In this document: positions 32,977 through 41,855 of the stretch, piece after piece | Numbering within the stretch: position 1 is the first letter of the stretch | Layout of the letters: every line of letters begins with the position of its first letter | Assembly (NCBI GenBank): GCA_965199665.1 | Contig: OZ241208.1 | Coordinates: 3,782,001-3,846,000 of the forward strand | Source of the DNA: JAVVHH01 sp965199665 | GTDB lineage: Bacteria > Pseudomonadota > Alphaproteobacteria > Acetobacterales > Acetobacteraceae | Direction of reading: 5' to 3' | DNA length: 64,000 nucleotides | Notes under the pieces: model-generated | Seen by the model: only the letters and a program-made list of their open reading frames with translations | What the model was told of the DNA's origin: nothing | Database searches by the model: none | Made by a program: the position numbers and the translations under genes

Positions 32977-35409
32977 TTACCCCAGCGCCAGCTTGGCCAG
33001 CCCGGCCGGCAGCTCGGCGACCGCCGCGTTGACCGCGAAGCCCAGCGCGAACGCTTCCGCGTAGTCGAACGGTCGGGCGCCGAACACCCGGTCCCGCGCC
33101 TGGAACCGCCAGGAGTAAATCAACAGCGCAATGAACAGCGCGACCCCGAATCGCGCGGTGAGGAAGCGGTCGGCCAGCGCCCGGGCCGCACTGTCGGGCG
33201 CGGGCCCGATCAGCAAGGTGGCCGCCCCTTCGCCGATCACGGCCGGCTCCGCCCGGTCGGCTGCCGCCGCCGTGGCCAGCGTCGCCACCGCCCGCAACGG
33301 CGCCGCCAGCGGCCGGGCGTAGGCGTGCGTCGGCGGGGTCCGGCGCACTTGCTCGGCATCGCCGACCCAGGGCGGGGTGCCGTCGCCCCAATCGAGCCGC
33401 ACCGCGGTGCCCGCACCCCAATCCGGATCGAGCTCGTCCACCGCGACCCTCAGCGGCCGGCCCACCGTGCGCTCGCCGGGCGGCGTGTCCGTCCGCGGCG
33501 CCAGCCGTCGCGGCCCCGCGCCGCCCACGCCGGACCCTGCCAGCGCTTCCGCCCGCACCGCTGCCGCCACGCCCGACGTATTCGCCCCCGCCGCGATCAT
33601 GTCGCCGTTCAGGGCGCTCGCCGCCGTGTCGGCCGCCAGCAGCGCCGGCAGGCAGCCCTCCCCCGCCGGCGCCCGGTTCAGCTGCAGCCGCACCCGGTCG
33701 CGCTGCCGGTCCCACTCGGCCACAAGCGGGCCCGCCTCTTCCCAGCGCAGCAATTGATCGAGGTAGCCGAGCCGGCGTTGCAGCCCGGCGGCGTAGCGGT
33801 CGCAGAAAGGTTGCAGCGCCCCGCCCGCCGCGGCATGGACCTGCCGGTTGCCATAGTCGGCCCAACCATGCTCGAGCAGGCCATAGGCCGCGGCCGCCGC
33901 ATCCCGGTCGTTGCGCGCCAGCGCCGCCTCCATCGCCGCCGCCTGCGCCAGCAACGGCGCCCGCTCGGCCGGCGGGAGCGGGGCCAACGCCTCCTGCCAC
34001 GCTGCCAGTACGGCGCGGAGATGGGCCGCCTTGGTGGCGGCCGAGCGGTCGGGGTCCGCCTGCGCGGCCGCCATCGCCGCGTCCACCGCCGGCGGCCGCT
34101 CCGTCGCCGCCGCCGCCGCGCGCACCGCCGCCTCTCCCGCCGCGCGCTCGGCCTCGATTGCGGCGGTCAGCAACTGGGTGGCGGCGGCCTCGACGGCGCG
34201 GCTGAACGGCAGCAGCCGGTCCAGCCCCGCCCCCGCCGGCAGCTCGGCCCAGGCGGCCGTCAGCGCGGCGGCGAGCGCCTCCCGCCGCGACGCCGGCAAG
34301 GCCGGGTCGGCGATGCCGCGCTCGATCTCCGCGACCGTGCCGCCCAGAAAGGCGAGCTGGGCCTGCTGCCGCATCACCAAGCGCTGCCCGGCCGCCAGCG
34401 CGCGCGCCGCGCGCGCCATCGCGCGGCCGGACGCCCGCGCCTCCGCCCACGCCGCATCCGCCTCGCCGGCCGCCGCCACGAGCCGCAGCCGCACCGTTTG
34501 CGCCGTCAGCTCCGCCTCCAGCCAGCGCGCCGGCGCCGCCACCAGCCGCTCCCGCACGCCGTTCAGCACCGCGTCGAGCCGGCCCGTGTCGGGCCCACTC
34601 GGGGTCGGGGCACCCAGGGCGCGGAGTTGGGGCTGCAGCGCCTGCCACGGCACCAGGGCGGGCGCCAGAACGGCATCGGCGGCGCCCGGCCCGGCCGCCC
34701 CTTGCCGCAGCCCGGCAGCCAGCGCGTCGGCCTCCGCCAGCGACCCCGCCGCGTCCTCCAGCCGGTGATCGAGCCAGCCCACGCTGCGGGGACGCGACAG
34801 GGTGGCGACCGCCGCTTCCCAGGCCCGGTTCGCCGCCTGCAGCTCCGGCCGTTCCGCGTCGATCCAGTGCGCCTCGGCGAAACGCAGCGTCGCCTCTCGA
34901 CGCTGCAGCGTGTCCCGTAGCTTGTCGGCCACCGCGCCTTCCTCGCCGAGGCCGGCCAGCAGCCCGGCCGCGATCAACCCCAGCAGCGTCAGCCCGATCC
35001 CCCAGGCCGAACGGGCGGCGACGTCGGCGCGCACCGGGATCGCGACGGGCGCCCCCGCATCCAGCACGAGGCGCAGCGTGGATTGGTAGCTGCCGGGCTG
35101 CGCCGGCACGCGGCCCCCGAGGCGCAGGACCAGCGACCCGCCGGGCGGCACCGTCGCCTCCCCGTCCATCTCCGCCTGCAGCGCGGCTCCGGCCGCCGCG
35201 GTGCCCCGCCCCACGCGCAGCCACGGATCGGCCGCCACGCCCGTGACCCGGATCGGCACGACGCCCCAATTGGTCACCGCGACCCGCTCGGGCGCCAAGG
35301 GGAGGCTGCCGGCCCGGGCGAATGGCCCGCGTCCGGAGCGCAACGCGAGCACGACCGGGCCGGGGCCGGCCAGCGTCGCGGGGGAAGGCGGCACGTCGCG
35401 GTCGGCCAT
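32977..35409 (-). CDS. Large membrane protein with Ig-like and PKD-like regions, unknown
   Basis: An 810-residue protein. Residues 15-130 look like an Ig-like or ASH-type beta sandwich (VAVTNWGVVPIRVTGVAADP, then PGGSLVLRLGG). A membrane helix follows at about 136-156. The central 450 residues are very Ala-rich helices with coiled-coil character. Near residues 665-710 the motif RLDWGDGTPPW with a later THAYA is the pattern of a PKD domain. A hydrophobic segment close to the end (RFGVALFIALLIYSWRF) is a second membrane helix. Start ATG 35409; a TTG at 35439 is an alternative. The gene stands alone and no known family of this architecture was recognised. An envelope or mechanosensing role is possible. 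Confidence 0.65.
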   Translation of the reverse strand: MADRDVPPSPATLAGPGPVVLALRSGRGPFARAGSLPLAPERVAVTNWGVVPIRVTGVAADPWLRVGRGTAAAGAALQAEMDGEATVPPGGSLVLRLGGRVPAQPGSYQSTLRLVLDAGAPVAIPVRADVAARSAWGIGLTLLGLIAAGLLAGLGEEGAVADKLRDTLQRREATLRFAEAHWIDAERPELQAANRAWEAAVATLSRPRSVGWLDHRLEDAAGSLAEADALAAGLRQGAAGPGAADAVLAPALVPWQALQPQLRALGAPTPSGPDTGRLDAVLNGVRERLVAAPARWLEAELTAQTVRLRLVAAAGEADAAWAEARASGRAMARAARALAAGQRLVMRQQAQLAFLGGTVAEIERGIADPALPASRREALAAALTAAWAELPAGAGLDRLLPFSRAVEAAATQLLTAAIEAERAAGEAAVRAAAAATERPPAVDAAMAAAQADPDRSAATKAAHLRAVLAAWQEALAPLPPAERAPLLAQAAAMEAALARNDRDAAAAAYGLLEHGWADYGNRQVHAAAGGALQPFCDRYAAGLQRRLGYLDQLLRWEEAGPLVAEWDRQRDRVRLQLNRAPAGEGCLPALLAADTAASALNGDMIAAGANTSGVAAAVRAEALAGSGVGGAGPRRLAPRTDTPPGERTVGRPLRVAVDELDPDWGAGTAVRLDWGDGTPPWVGDAEQVRRTPPTHAYARPLAAPLRAVATLATAAAADRAEPAVIGEGAATLLIGPAPDSAARALADRFLTARFGVALFIALLIYSWRFQARDRVFGARPFDYAEAFALGFAVNAAVAELPAGLAKLALG

Positions 35410-35502
35410 GGCTCGCTCGGGGTCGGTTCTGTCCAACAACGATCATACGAGGCGGCGGCGGGGGCGCAATCCGGCCTTGCGGACCGGCCGCACGCGCTCG
35501 AC

Positions 35503-35730
35503 ATGGGGACGATGCTGCCCCGAACCCTGCTCGCCGTGATGCTGCCATTGGTGAGCGGGTGCGCCGCCGCCCCGCCCCGCCCGCCGGTTGTCGCCGTCTA
35601 CGTGCCGGCCCGGAGCGGCACCGCTCCAGCCGGCAAGCTCAGCCTGGCTCCGGCCGGCGCCACCAGCCTCCGCTGCGTTCCGCGGCCCAGCGGGTTGGGA
35701 CGGACTGCACCCCGCTCTGACGCCGACCCG
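35503..35730 (+). other. Lipoprotein-like N-terminus, possible pseudogene or gene remnant
   Basis: From the ATG at 35503 the frame reads a lipoprotein leader (LLAVMLPLVSGCAAAPP with Cys after the lipobox), about 75 residues of Pro/Ala-rich sequence and then continues without a stop, antisense to the Nramp gene, to 37197. The first part looks genuine; the rest is a shadow. The likely explanation is a small lipoprotein gene that lost its stop by a frameshift or truncation. Alternatively the leader is chance. It lies in the 321-bp gap between two divergent or convergent genes, which otherwise shows nothing. Confidence 0.3.
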
Positions 35731-36972
35731 TCAGAACACGCCGATTTCGTCCAGCCCGCCGATCAGTCCGAACAGGATCGCCATCGCCGACACGGCGTAA
35801 ACAACCCATTTGTAGGCGCCCCGCACCCGGTCCTGCTCCGGCAGCGCCCGCGTCGCCAGCAGCACCAGCAGCCCGAGCGCCAACGGCAGCAGCAGCGCGT
35901 TCATCACCTCCACCGCAATGTTCAGGCTGACCAGGTCCTTGATGAACTGCACCGCGAGCGCGCCGGCCGCGATCACCCCGGCGTACACCGCGTAAAAGGC
36001 CGGCGCCTCCCGCGGCGAGCGGTGAAGCGAGTGCGGCTGGCCCGTCACGTCGCCGAAGCCCCAGGCCAGCGCGAGCGACACCACGTTGAGCGACACCAGT
36101 GCCGCCGCGATGATGCCGACGCCCAGCACGAGCTGGCCGGCGGTCTGCCCGAGCGCCGGCGTGAAGGCGCGCGCCAGGTCGCCCACCGTCTTGAGCCCGT
36201 CCGCATCGTCGCTCTTGCCGTGCAGCGCCGCGGCGGCGCCCACCAGCAACGCGCCCATGATGAGCTGGCTCACCACCGCGCCGGCCAGCGTGTCCCACCG
36301 GGTCGCGCGCCGGCTGTCGCGGTCGAGACCCTTATCCGCCGTTGCCGATTGTTGGTAGAAGATCATCCACGGCATGATCACCGCGCCGATATTGGCCGCG
36401 ATCAACACCCGATACTCGCTCTCGCCCAGCGGCGGATGGGCGAAGGAGGCCAGCACGGCCCGCGGATCCGGCTGCGCCTTCCAGGCCAGCCACAGGAACA
36501 CCAGCTCGAACAAGCCGACGACGACCGAAACCACCTCCACTCGCCGGAAACTGCCGGTCGCGACCAGCAGGAACAGCAGGGCCGCCGGCAGCGCCAGGCT
36601 GACCCAGCGGGAGACGCCGAACAGGTCGCCGATCCCCGCGATGCCGGAGAACTCGGTCGCCACCGCGCCCAACCCGGCCACCAGCAGCCCGGCGAAGCTC
36701 ACCCAGGCCCAGAAGGCCCCGTAATGTTCCCGGATCAGCTCGCCATGCCCCTTGCCCGTGGCCGTGCCGAGCCGCGCGGTGAGTTCCTGCACGACGTACA
36801 AAACCGGGATCAGCAGGAACTGCAGCAGCAGCAGCGAATAGCCCCACTTCGCGCCGGACTGCGCCGCCGTCACCAGGCTGCCGACATCGGTATCGGCCAG
36901 CATGACCACGATGCCCGGCCCCATGGCGGCCAGGGTGGTGGCGACGGAACGGGACGAGGGGGTGGCGCTCAT
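35731..36972 (-). CDS. Nramp-family metal transporter with non-canonical motifs
   Basis: A 413-residue polytopic membrane protein of the Nramp/MntH family, with about 11 hydrophobic segments. In canonical Nramp transporters TM1 holds DPGN and TM6 holds MPH, which bind the metal. Here the matching places read DTDVGS (LADTDVGSLVTAAQSG) and MPW (GAVIMPWMIFY), so both key motifs differ. Nramp-related proteins with altered motifs transport other cations, for example magnesium or aluminium, so the substrate is uncertain. Start ATG 36972 with GGGGAA upstream; the longer frame lacks support. The nearest genes give no metal-related context. Family call is confident; function is not. Confidence 0.78.
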   Translation of the reverse strand: MSATPSSRSVATTLAAMGPGIVVMLADTDVGSLVTAAQSGAKWGYSLLLLQFLLIPVLYVVQELTARLGTATGKGHGELIREHYGAFWAWVSFAGLLVAGLGAVATEFSGIAGIGDLFGVSRWVSLALPAALLFLLVATGSFRRVEVVSVVVGLFELVFLWLAWKAQPDPRAVLASFAHPPLGESEYRVLIAANIGAVIMPWMIFYQQSATADKGLDRDSRRATRWDTLAGAVVSQLIMGALLVGAAAALHGKSDDADGLKTVGDLARAFTPALGQTAGQLVLGVGIIAAALVSLNVVSLALAWGFGDVTGQPHSLHRSPREAPAFYAVYAGVIAAGALAVQFIKDLVSLNIAVEVMNALLLPLALGLLVLLATRALPEQDRVRGAYKWVVYAVSAMAILFGLIGGLDEIGVF

Positions 36973-37291
36973 CGTTCCCCAACGCGTCAGGCAGCTCTGG
37001 ACGCGCTCACATGCGCGTTGGGTTCGGTCGCAGCGGGCGGACATGCCGCCATCCACACCGCCCGATCCGCCGCGTGGACCACTCGCGGTGCGCCGCGGGT
37101 GGAGATCGCGTCGATGATCGCCGGCTCAGCCATGCAGGCCGCCGCGCAGAAGGTCTGGCTCGAGTACCGCCAGCTTCCCGAGAAGACCCAATACTGACGG
37201 ATCATCCGACCGGCGACGGCGCCTCGGCCGTCCACCGTCGACATCACCTGAGGCGGGACCATCTGTTCGGGACCCCGCCCAGGATTGCGCC
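36973..37291. other. Intergenic region between Nramp and Fpg/Nei genes
   Basis: The 319 bp between the divergently oriented Nramp and glycosylase genes contain no supported gene. A short frame ending at 37197 (MIAGSAMQAAAQKVWLEYRQ near its end) reads like protein but has no convincing start. The region must hold the promoters of both flanking genes. No clear operator was seen. Confidence 0.45.
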
Positions 37292-38155
37292 TTGCCCGAA
37301 GGTCACACCGTTCACCGCCTCGCCAACGCCTTCACCGACCATTTCGTCGGCCACGTCCTGGCCGCCAGCTCTCCGCAAGGCCGCTTCACGGAGGGCGCCA
37401 GCCGGCTCGACGGCAAGCGGCTGGAAACGGCCGAGGCTTACGGCAAGCAGATGTTCCTCGGCTTCGAGGACCGGATCTGGCTCCGCGTCCATCTCGGCAT
37501 GTACGGGATGTGGCGCTTCGACGGTCCCGGCCTGGCCGGCATCGGCCGCCGCGACCGTGGCGACACGGAGGCCGACGAGGACGGACGGCCGCTCCCGCGC
37601 GACGTCGTCCGCCTCCGCCTGGCCAGCGCCACCCATATCGGCGACCTCAGCGGGCCTACCACCTGCCGCCTCGAGGACCCGGCGGAAAAGGCGGCCGCGG
37701 TCGCCGCCATCGGGCCGGACCCGCTCCGCCCCGGCGCCCGACCCGGCCGCGCCTGGGACGTCATCGCCGCGTCCAAATCGCCGATCGGCCTGCTGCTGAT
37801 GCGGCAGGACATCATCGGCGGCATCGGCAACATCTACCGCGCCGAGCTGCTGTTCCGCGCCCGCATCGAGCCGCACAAGCCCGGCCGTGACCTCACCCGC
37901 GCCCAGTTCGACGCCCTGTGGCGCGACGCCCGCGCCCTGCTCCGCGACGGCGTGCGCGACGGCGCCATCATCACCACCCGGCCGAAGGACCGCCCGCCCG
38001 GCGTGCCCGTGCTGGGCCGCCGGATGCGCAAGGACGCCCGTTCCTACGTCGCCTTCCGCAACCGCGAGCCCTGCCGGATCTGCGGCACGCCCATCACCAT
38101 GGAGATCATGGCCGGCCGCAAGCTTTACTGGTGCCCGACCTGCCAGACCGAATAG
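37292..38155 (+). CDS. Fpg/Nei-family DNA glycosylase (endonuclease VIII-like)
   Basis: A 287-residue DNA repair glycosylase. It starts MPEGHTVHRLA, placing catalytic Pro2 and Glu3 after removal of Met; the GHTVHR continuation points to Nei (endonuclease VIII) rather than Fpg. The helix-two-turn-helix motif QDIIGGIGNIYRAELLF is near residues 170-186 and the C-terminal zinc finger CRIC-CPTC is intact. It removes oxidised bases and cuts the backbone. Start TTG 37292 is fixed by the catalytic N-terminus, which must follow Met directly. A strong hairpin terminator follows. Confidence 0.88.
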   Translation: MPEGHTVHRLANAFTDHFVGHVLAASSPQGRFTEGASRLDGKRLETAEAYGKQMFLGFEDRIWLRVHLGMYGMWRFDGPGLAGIGRRDRGDTEADEDGRPLPRDVVRLRLASATHIGDLSGPTTCRLEDPAEKAAAVAAIGPDPLRPGARPGRAWDVIAASKSPIGLLLMRQDIIGGIGNIYRAELLFRARIEPHKPGRDLTRAQFDALWRDARALLRDGVRDGAIITTRPKDRPPGVPVLGRRMRKDARSYVAFRNREPCRICGTPITMEIMAGRKLYWCPTCQTE

Positions 38156-38161
38156 CGCACG

Positions 38162-38188
38162 ACTTCCCGAGCCCCTGGCTCGGGAAGT
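38162..38188. terminator. Hairpin terminator, probably bidirectional
   Basis: ACTTCCCGAGCC (38162-38173) pairs perfectly with GGCTCGGGAAGT (38177-38188) around a 3-bp loop. It lies 6 bp after the glycosylase stop and 3 bp before the convergent ABM gene stop, so it can terminate both transcripts. No long T-tract follows. Confidence 0.75.
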
Positions 38189-38191
38189 GCT

Positions 38192-38500
38192 CTAGGCCGG
38201 CGTCAGGATGTGGATCACGCGCGAGGCCAGCAGGTCCTTCACCTTGGCGCCGTATTCCTTCATGTGCGGCGAGCGCGCGTGGGCATCCAGCGCCGCCATG
38301 CTTTCCCATTGCTCGACGACGACGAAGGTGTCCGGCCCGAGCGGGGTCTGCGCCGGACCGCCATCCGGCGCGTCGATCGCCGGCTCGTACTGCACGCAGC
38401 CCTCTTCCGCATGCACCGCCGGCATGTTGCCGCGGAAAGCGGCCAGAACGGTCTCGCGCTGACCGGGCTTGGCGGTGATGATGGCCATGACGTGAATCAA
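38192..38500 (-). CDS. Antibiotic biosynthesis monooxygenase (ABM) domain protein
   Basis: A 102-residue small protein with a ferredoxin-like ABM fold. It opens LIHVMAIITAKPGQRETVL and contains EEGCVQYEPAIDAPDG and FVVVEQWESMAALDAHARSPHM, the family core. Start TTG 38500 has AGGAG 7 bp upstream; the leading TTG-ATT-CAC-GTC makes the usual first strand. ABM proteins act as quinol or heme monooxygenases or dimeric sensors; no partner gene is adjacent. It is divergent from a serine hydrolase gene. Confidence 0.8.
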   Translation of the reverse strand: MIHVMAIITAKPGQRETVLAAFRGNMPAVHAEEGCVQYEPAIDAPDGGPAQTPLGPDTFVVVEQWESMAALDAHARSPHMKEYGAKVKDLLASRVIHILTPA

Positions 38501-38556
38501 ACGACGTCTCCTCGGAAGGTTGGGCCTAAACTCACCACCCGACGGAGCGCGACGCA

Positions 38557-39774
38557 ATGGAGGCCGCCATGGACATCGAAAACTCTGACCGTGTGGGATT
38601 GTCGGCCGAACGCCTCGGCCGCATCGATGGCTGGATGCGGCGATGGGTCGATGGCGGCCGCCTCGCCGGCATGTCCGTCCTGGTCAGCCGCCACGGCCAG
38701 GTGGCCTATCAGCGCTGCTACGGCATGGCCGACCGCGAGCGCGGCACCGCGATGGCCGCCGACACGATCGTGCGCATCTACTCCATGACCAAGCCGCTCA
38801 CCTCCGTCGCTCTCATGATGCTGTACGAGGAAGGCCGCTTCCAGCTCGACGACCCCATCCACGCCGTGTTGCCCTACTTCAAGCAAACCCGCGTCTGGGC
38901 CGGCGAAGGTCGTGACCCCGTCCCGCTCGACCGGCCCATCACCTATCGCGACCTGCTGACCCACACCTCCGGCCTCACCTACGGCTTCATCAACGCCACC
39001 CCGGTCGACGCCATGTACCGCGACGGCGGCGTCGACTTCCAAACCGCCGACGCCACGCTGGGCGACATCGTCGAGAAAGCCGCCGCCATGCCGCTCCTGG
39101 CGCAGCCCGGCACCGCCTGGAACTACTCGATCGCCACCGACGTGATCGGCCACCTCGTCGCCGAGATCTCCGGCCAACCGTTCGAGCGCTTTCTGCACGA
39201 CCGGGTCATCGCGCCGCTCGGCATGACCGACACGGCCTTCACCGTCGCCCCCGGCAACGTCGCCCGCTTCGCCGCCAATTACAGCCGGGGCGAGGATGGC
39301 CGCGCCGCCCTGCTCGACGATCCCGCCACCAGCCGCTTCATCACCCCGCGCGCCATCGCGTCGGGCGGCGGCGGCCTGACCGGCACCGCCCGCGACTACA
39401 TGCGGTTCTGCCAGATGATGCTGAACAAAGGCCAGCTGGACGGCGAGCGCCTGCTCGGCCGCAAGACGGTCGAGCTGATGACCAGCAACCACCTGCCCGG
39501 CGACATGGCGGCCATGGGCATGCCCCGCTTTAGCGAGAGCAAATACGACGGCATCGGCTTCGGCCTGGGCTTCTCCGTCACCCTCGACCCGGCCCGCGCC
39601 GAAATCCTCGGCTCGCCCGGCGAATATGCCTGGGGCGGCGCCGCCAGCACCGCCTTCTGGATCGACCCGGTCGAGGACATGGCCGTCGTCCTGCTCACCC
39701 AGTTGACCCCGTCGAGCACCTACCCGATCCGCCGCGAGCTCCGCGTCCTGACGTACGCCGCGGTCGTGGACTGA
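38557..39774 (+). CDS. Serine hydrolase, beta-lactamase class C/penicillin-binding fold
   Basis: A 405-residue protein with the class C beta-lactamase fold. The nucleophile motif SMTK is at Ser76-Lys79. A tyrosine in WNYSIATDV provides the YxN-like motif and WGGAAST near residue 370 takes the place of the KTG motif. No signal peptide, so it is probably cytoplasmic; members of this family in alphaproteobacteria are esterases (EstB-like) rather than true beta-lactamases. Start ATG 38557; ATG 38569 with GGAGG 5 bp upstream is an alternative. It precedes, on the same strand, an enoyl-CoA hydratase. Confidence 0.85.
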   Translation: MEAAMDIENSDRVGLSAERLGRIDGWMRRWVDGGRLAGMSVLVSRHGQVAYQRCYGMADRERGTAMAADTIVRIYSMTKPLTSVALMMLYEEGRFQLDDPIHAVLPYFKQTRVWAGEGRDPVPLDRPITYRDLLTHTSGLTYGFINATPVDAMYRDGGVDFQTADATLGDIVEKAAAMPLLAQPGTAWNYSIATDVIGHLVAEISGQPFERFLHDRVIAPLGMTDTAFTVAPGNVARFAANYSRGEDGRAALLDDPATSRFITPRAIASGGGGLTGTARDYMRFCQMMLNKGQLDGERLLGRKTVELMTSNHLPGDMAAMGMPRFSESKYDGIGFGLGFSVTLDPARAEILGSPGEYAWGGAASTAFWIDPVEDMAVVLLTQLTPSSTYPIRRELRVLTYAAVVD

Positions 39775-39849
39775 CGAAGCAACACTGCCTTTCTTCGACC
39801 GGCGCCGCTTTTCTCCGCTAAGACGGACGCAACGAAAACGGAGGAAACG

Positions 39850-40620
39850 GTGAGCGACGAACTGCTTTGGGAAGCCACGGACGGCATCGGCCACATCACG
39901 TTCAACCGGCCGGCGCAGCGCAACGCGCTGACCTGGGTGATGTACGACGGCCTGGTCAGCGCGATCGAGCGGGTCAATACGGACGACACGATCCGCGCCG
40001 TGGTCGTCACCGGGGCGGGCGAGAAGGCCTTCGCGGCCGGCACCGATATCGGCCAGTTCCGCGAATTCCGGACGCCCGCCGACGCGATCGGCTACGAGGA
40101 GCGGATCGACCGCGTGCTCACCGTGCTGGAAACCTGCCGGGTGCCGACCATCGCGGCCATCAACGGCGCCTGCACCGGCGGCGGCGCGGCCATCGCCGCC
40201 TGCTGCGACCTGCGCATCGCGGCGGACAATGCCCGCTTCGGCTTCCCGATCGCCAAGACGCTCGGCAACTGCCTTTCCATGGCCAACCTCGCCCGCCTCT
40301 CCGCCCTGATCGGCGCCGCCCGCGTCAAGGAGGTCATCTTCACCGCCCGGCTGATCGAGGCGGACGAAGCGCAGCGCATCGGCCTGGTGTCCGAGATCGT
40401 GCCCGCCGCCGGCCTCGCCGAGCGGGCGGACGCGCTGGCCCGCACCGTGGCCGGCATGGCGCCGCTCACGCTGCGGGCCACCAAGATGGCGCTGCGCAAG
40501 CTCGGCAGCAGCCCGACGGAAGACGAGGACCTCATCCTCATGTGCTACCAAAGCGCCGACTTCCGCGAGGGCATGGAAGCGTTCCTCGGCAAGCGCGCGC
40601 CGGTCTGGACGGGCGCCTGA
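39850..40620 (+). CDS. Enoyl-CoA hydratase/isomerase family protein
   Basis: A 256-residue crotonase-fold protein. The oxyanion-hole segments are AFAAGTDIGQF and GACTGGGAAIAACCDLRIA; Ser/Thr replaces Glu at some catalytic positions in this family but the key Glu region (IGLVSEIVP) is close to the end. Start GTG 39850 with GGAGG 7 bp upstream. Its stop is immediately followed by the orphan ABC ATPase gene (3 bp), so both are in one operon. It hydrates or isomerises an acyl-CoA; the specific substrate is unknown. Confidence 0.82.
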   Translation: MSDELLWEATDGIGHITFNRPAQRNALTWVMYDGLVSAIERVNTDDTIRAVVVTGAGEKAFAAGTDIGQFREFRTPADAIGYEERIDRVLTVLETCRVPTIAAINGACTGGGAAIAACCDLRIAADNARFGFPIAKTLGNCLSMANLARLSALIGAARVKEVIFTARLIEADEAQRIGLVSEIVPAAGLAERADALARTVAGMAPLTLRATKMALRKLGSSPTEDEDLILMCYQSADFREGMEAFLGKRAPVWTGA

Positions 40621-40622
40621 GC

Positions 40623-41696
40623 GTGGGCAAGCTCGTCCTCCAGGGGCTCGGCAAGCGCTACGGCGAAAGCCTGCGCGCCGTCGCCGACGTCACCCTGGCG
40701 CTTGCGGAAGGCGAGTTCGTCTCCCTCCTCGGCCCCTCCGGCTGCGGCAAGACCACCACCTTGCGCATGATCGCCGGGTTCATGGCGCCGACGGAGGGCA
40801 CCATCTCCGTCGGCGGCCAGACCTTGTCCTCGCCCAGCGCCGTGGTCCCGCCCGAGCGGCGCGGCATGTCCATGATCTTCCAGAGCTACGCCATCTGGCC
40901 CAACATGACCGTCCGCGAGAACGTCGCCTTCGGCCTCACGTTGCGCAGCCTCGGCCGCGCCGAGATCGCCCGCCGTACCGACGCCATGCTCGACATCGTC
41001 AAGCTCCGCCACCTCGCCGACCGCTACCCGTCCGAGCTCTCCGGCGGCCAGCAGCAGCGCGTGGCGCTGGCCCGCGCCATCGTGATCGAGCCCGCCGTGC
41101 TGCTGCTGGACGAACCGCTCTCCAACCTCGACGCCAGCCTGCGCGAGGAGATGCGCTCGGAGATCCGCCGCCTGCACGACGAGTTCCGCATCACCACCGT
41201 CTACGTCACCCACGACCAGTCCGAGGCCATGGTCACGTCGGACCGCATCGTCGTCATGAACGCCGGCCGCATCGAACAGGCCGCCGACCCGGTGACGCTC
41301 TACACGCGGCCACAGACCCGCTTCGTCGCCGGCTTCGTCGGCCGCACCAACTTCCTGGACGGCGTGCGCGCCGGGTCGGAGATCCGCTTCCCCGGCTTCA
41401 CCGTGCCGGCCGCCGCCGCGCCCGGCGACGCCGAAGCCCGGCCCTCCTTCTCCGTGCGCCCCCAGAGCATCCGGCTGCATACCGGCGCCCCGCCCGAACC
41501 CGGCCGCGGCTGGTGGGTCGAGGGCCGGGTCGTGGAGCGGGCCTACATGGGCGATTACTGGGACTACGTGGTCGCGCCGCCCGAGGGTGGCCTCCGCCTC
41601 AAGGTCAGCACGCCGCCGCCCGAGCGGCACGAGATCGGCGCGCCCGTCTGGCTGGAGATCGATACCGCGGCGATCGCGCCCGTTCCGCCGCCATGA
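40623..41696 (+). CDS. ABC transporter ATP-binding protein, PotA/FbpC-like, orphan
   Basis: A 357-residue ABC ATPase of the spermidine/iron/sugar importer class. The Walker A is GPSGCGKTT, the signature LSGGQQQRVALARAI, the Walker B VLLLDEPLSNLD and the H-loop VTHDQSEAM. A C-terminal TOBE-like domain of about 100 residues is present. Start GTG 40623, 3 bp after the enoyl-CoA hydratase stop. No permease or binding-protein gene is next to it; an AT-rich region follows, so partners may have been displaced or lie elsewhere. Substrate unknown. Confidence 0.85.
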   Translation: MGKLVLQGLGKRYGESLRAVADVTLALAEGEFVSLLGPSGCGKTTTLRMIAGFMAPTEGTISVGGQTLSSPSAVVPPERRGMSMIFQSYAIWPNMTVRENVAFGLTLRSLGRAEIARRTDAMLDIVKLRHLADRYPSELSGGQQQRVALARAIVIEPAVLLLDEPLSNLDASLREEMRSEIRRLHDEFRITTVYVTHDQSEAMVTSDRIVVMNAGRIEQAADPVTLYTRPQTRFVAGFVGRTNFLDGVRAGSEIRFPGFTVPAAAAPGDAEARPSFSVRPQSIRLHTGAPPEPGRGWWVEGRVVERAYMGDYWDYVVAPPEGGLRLKVSTPPPERHEIGAPVWLEIDTAAIAPVPPP

Positions 41697-41855
41697 GCTG
41701 AATAGCAACGCCCAATTCAGGCGTTCAACAGACGCAAGCTCAGCGGCTCCCTTCGCAGAGATGATGCAAAAGTTCCCTGTCGCAGTACTTTGGCTCAGAG
41801 TTTCTGAGCGCATTGGGCATCGACGAACTATGGTTGGCTCGGATACATTCTAAGA

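Noticed and set aside
37117..37197. Short plus-strand frame ending in QAAAQKVWLEYRQLPEKTQY
   Set aside because: It reads like protein but has no convincing start codon with ribosome site and is very short; kept only as a note on the intergenic region.
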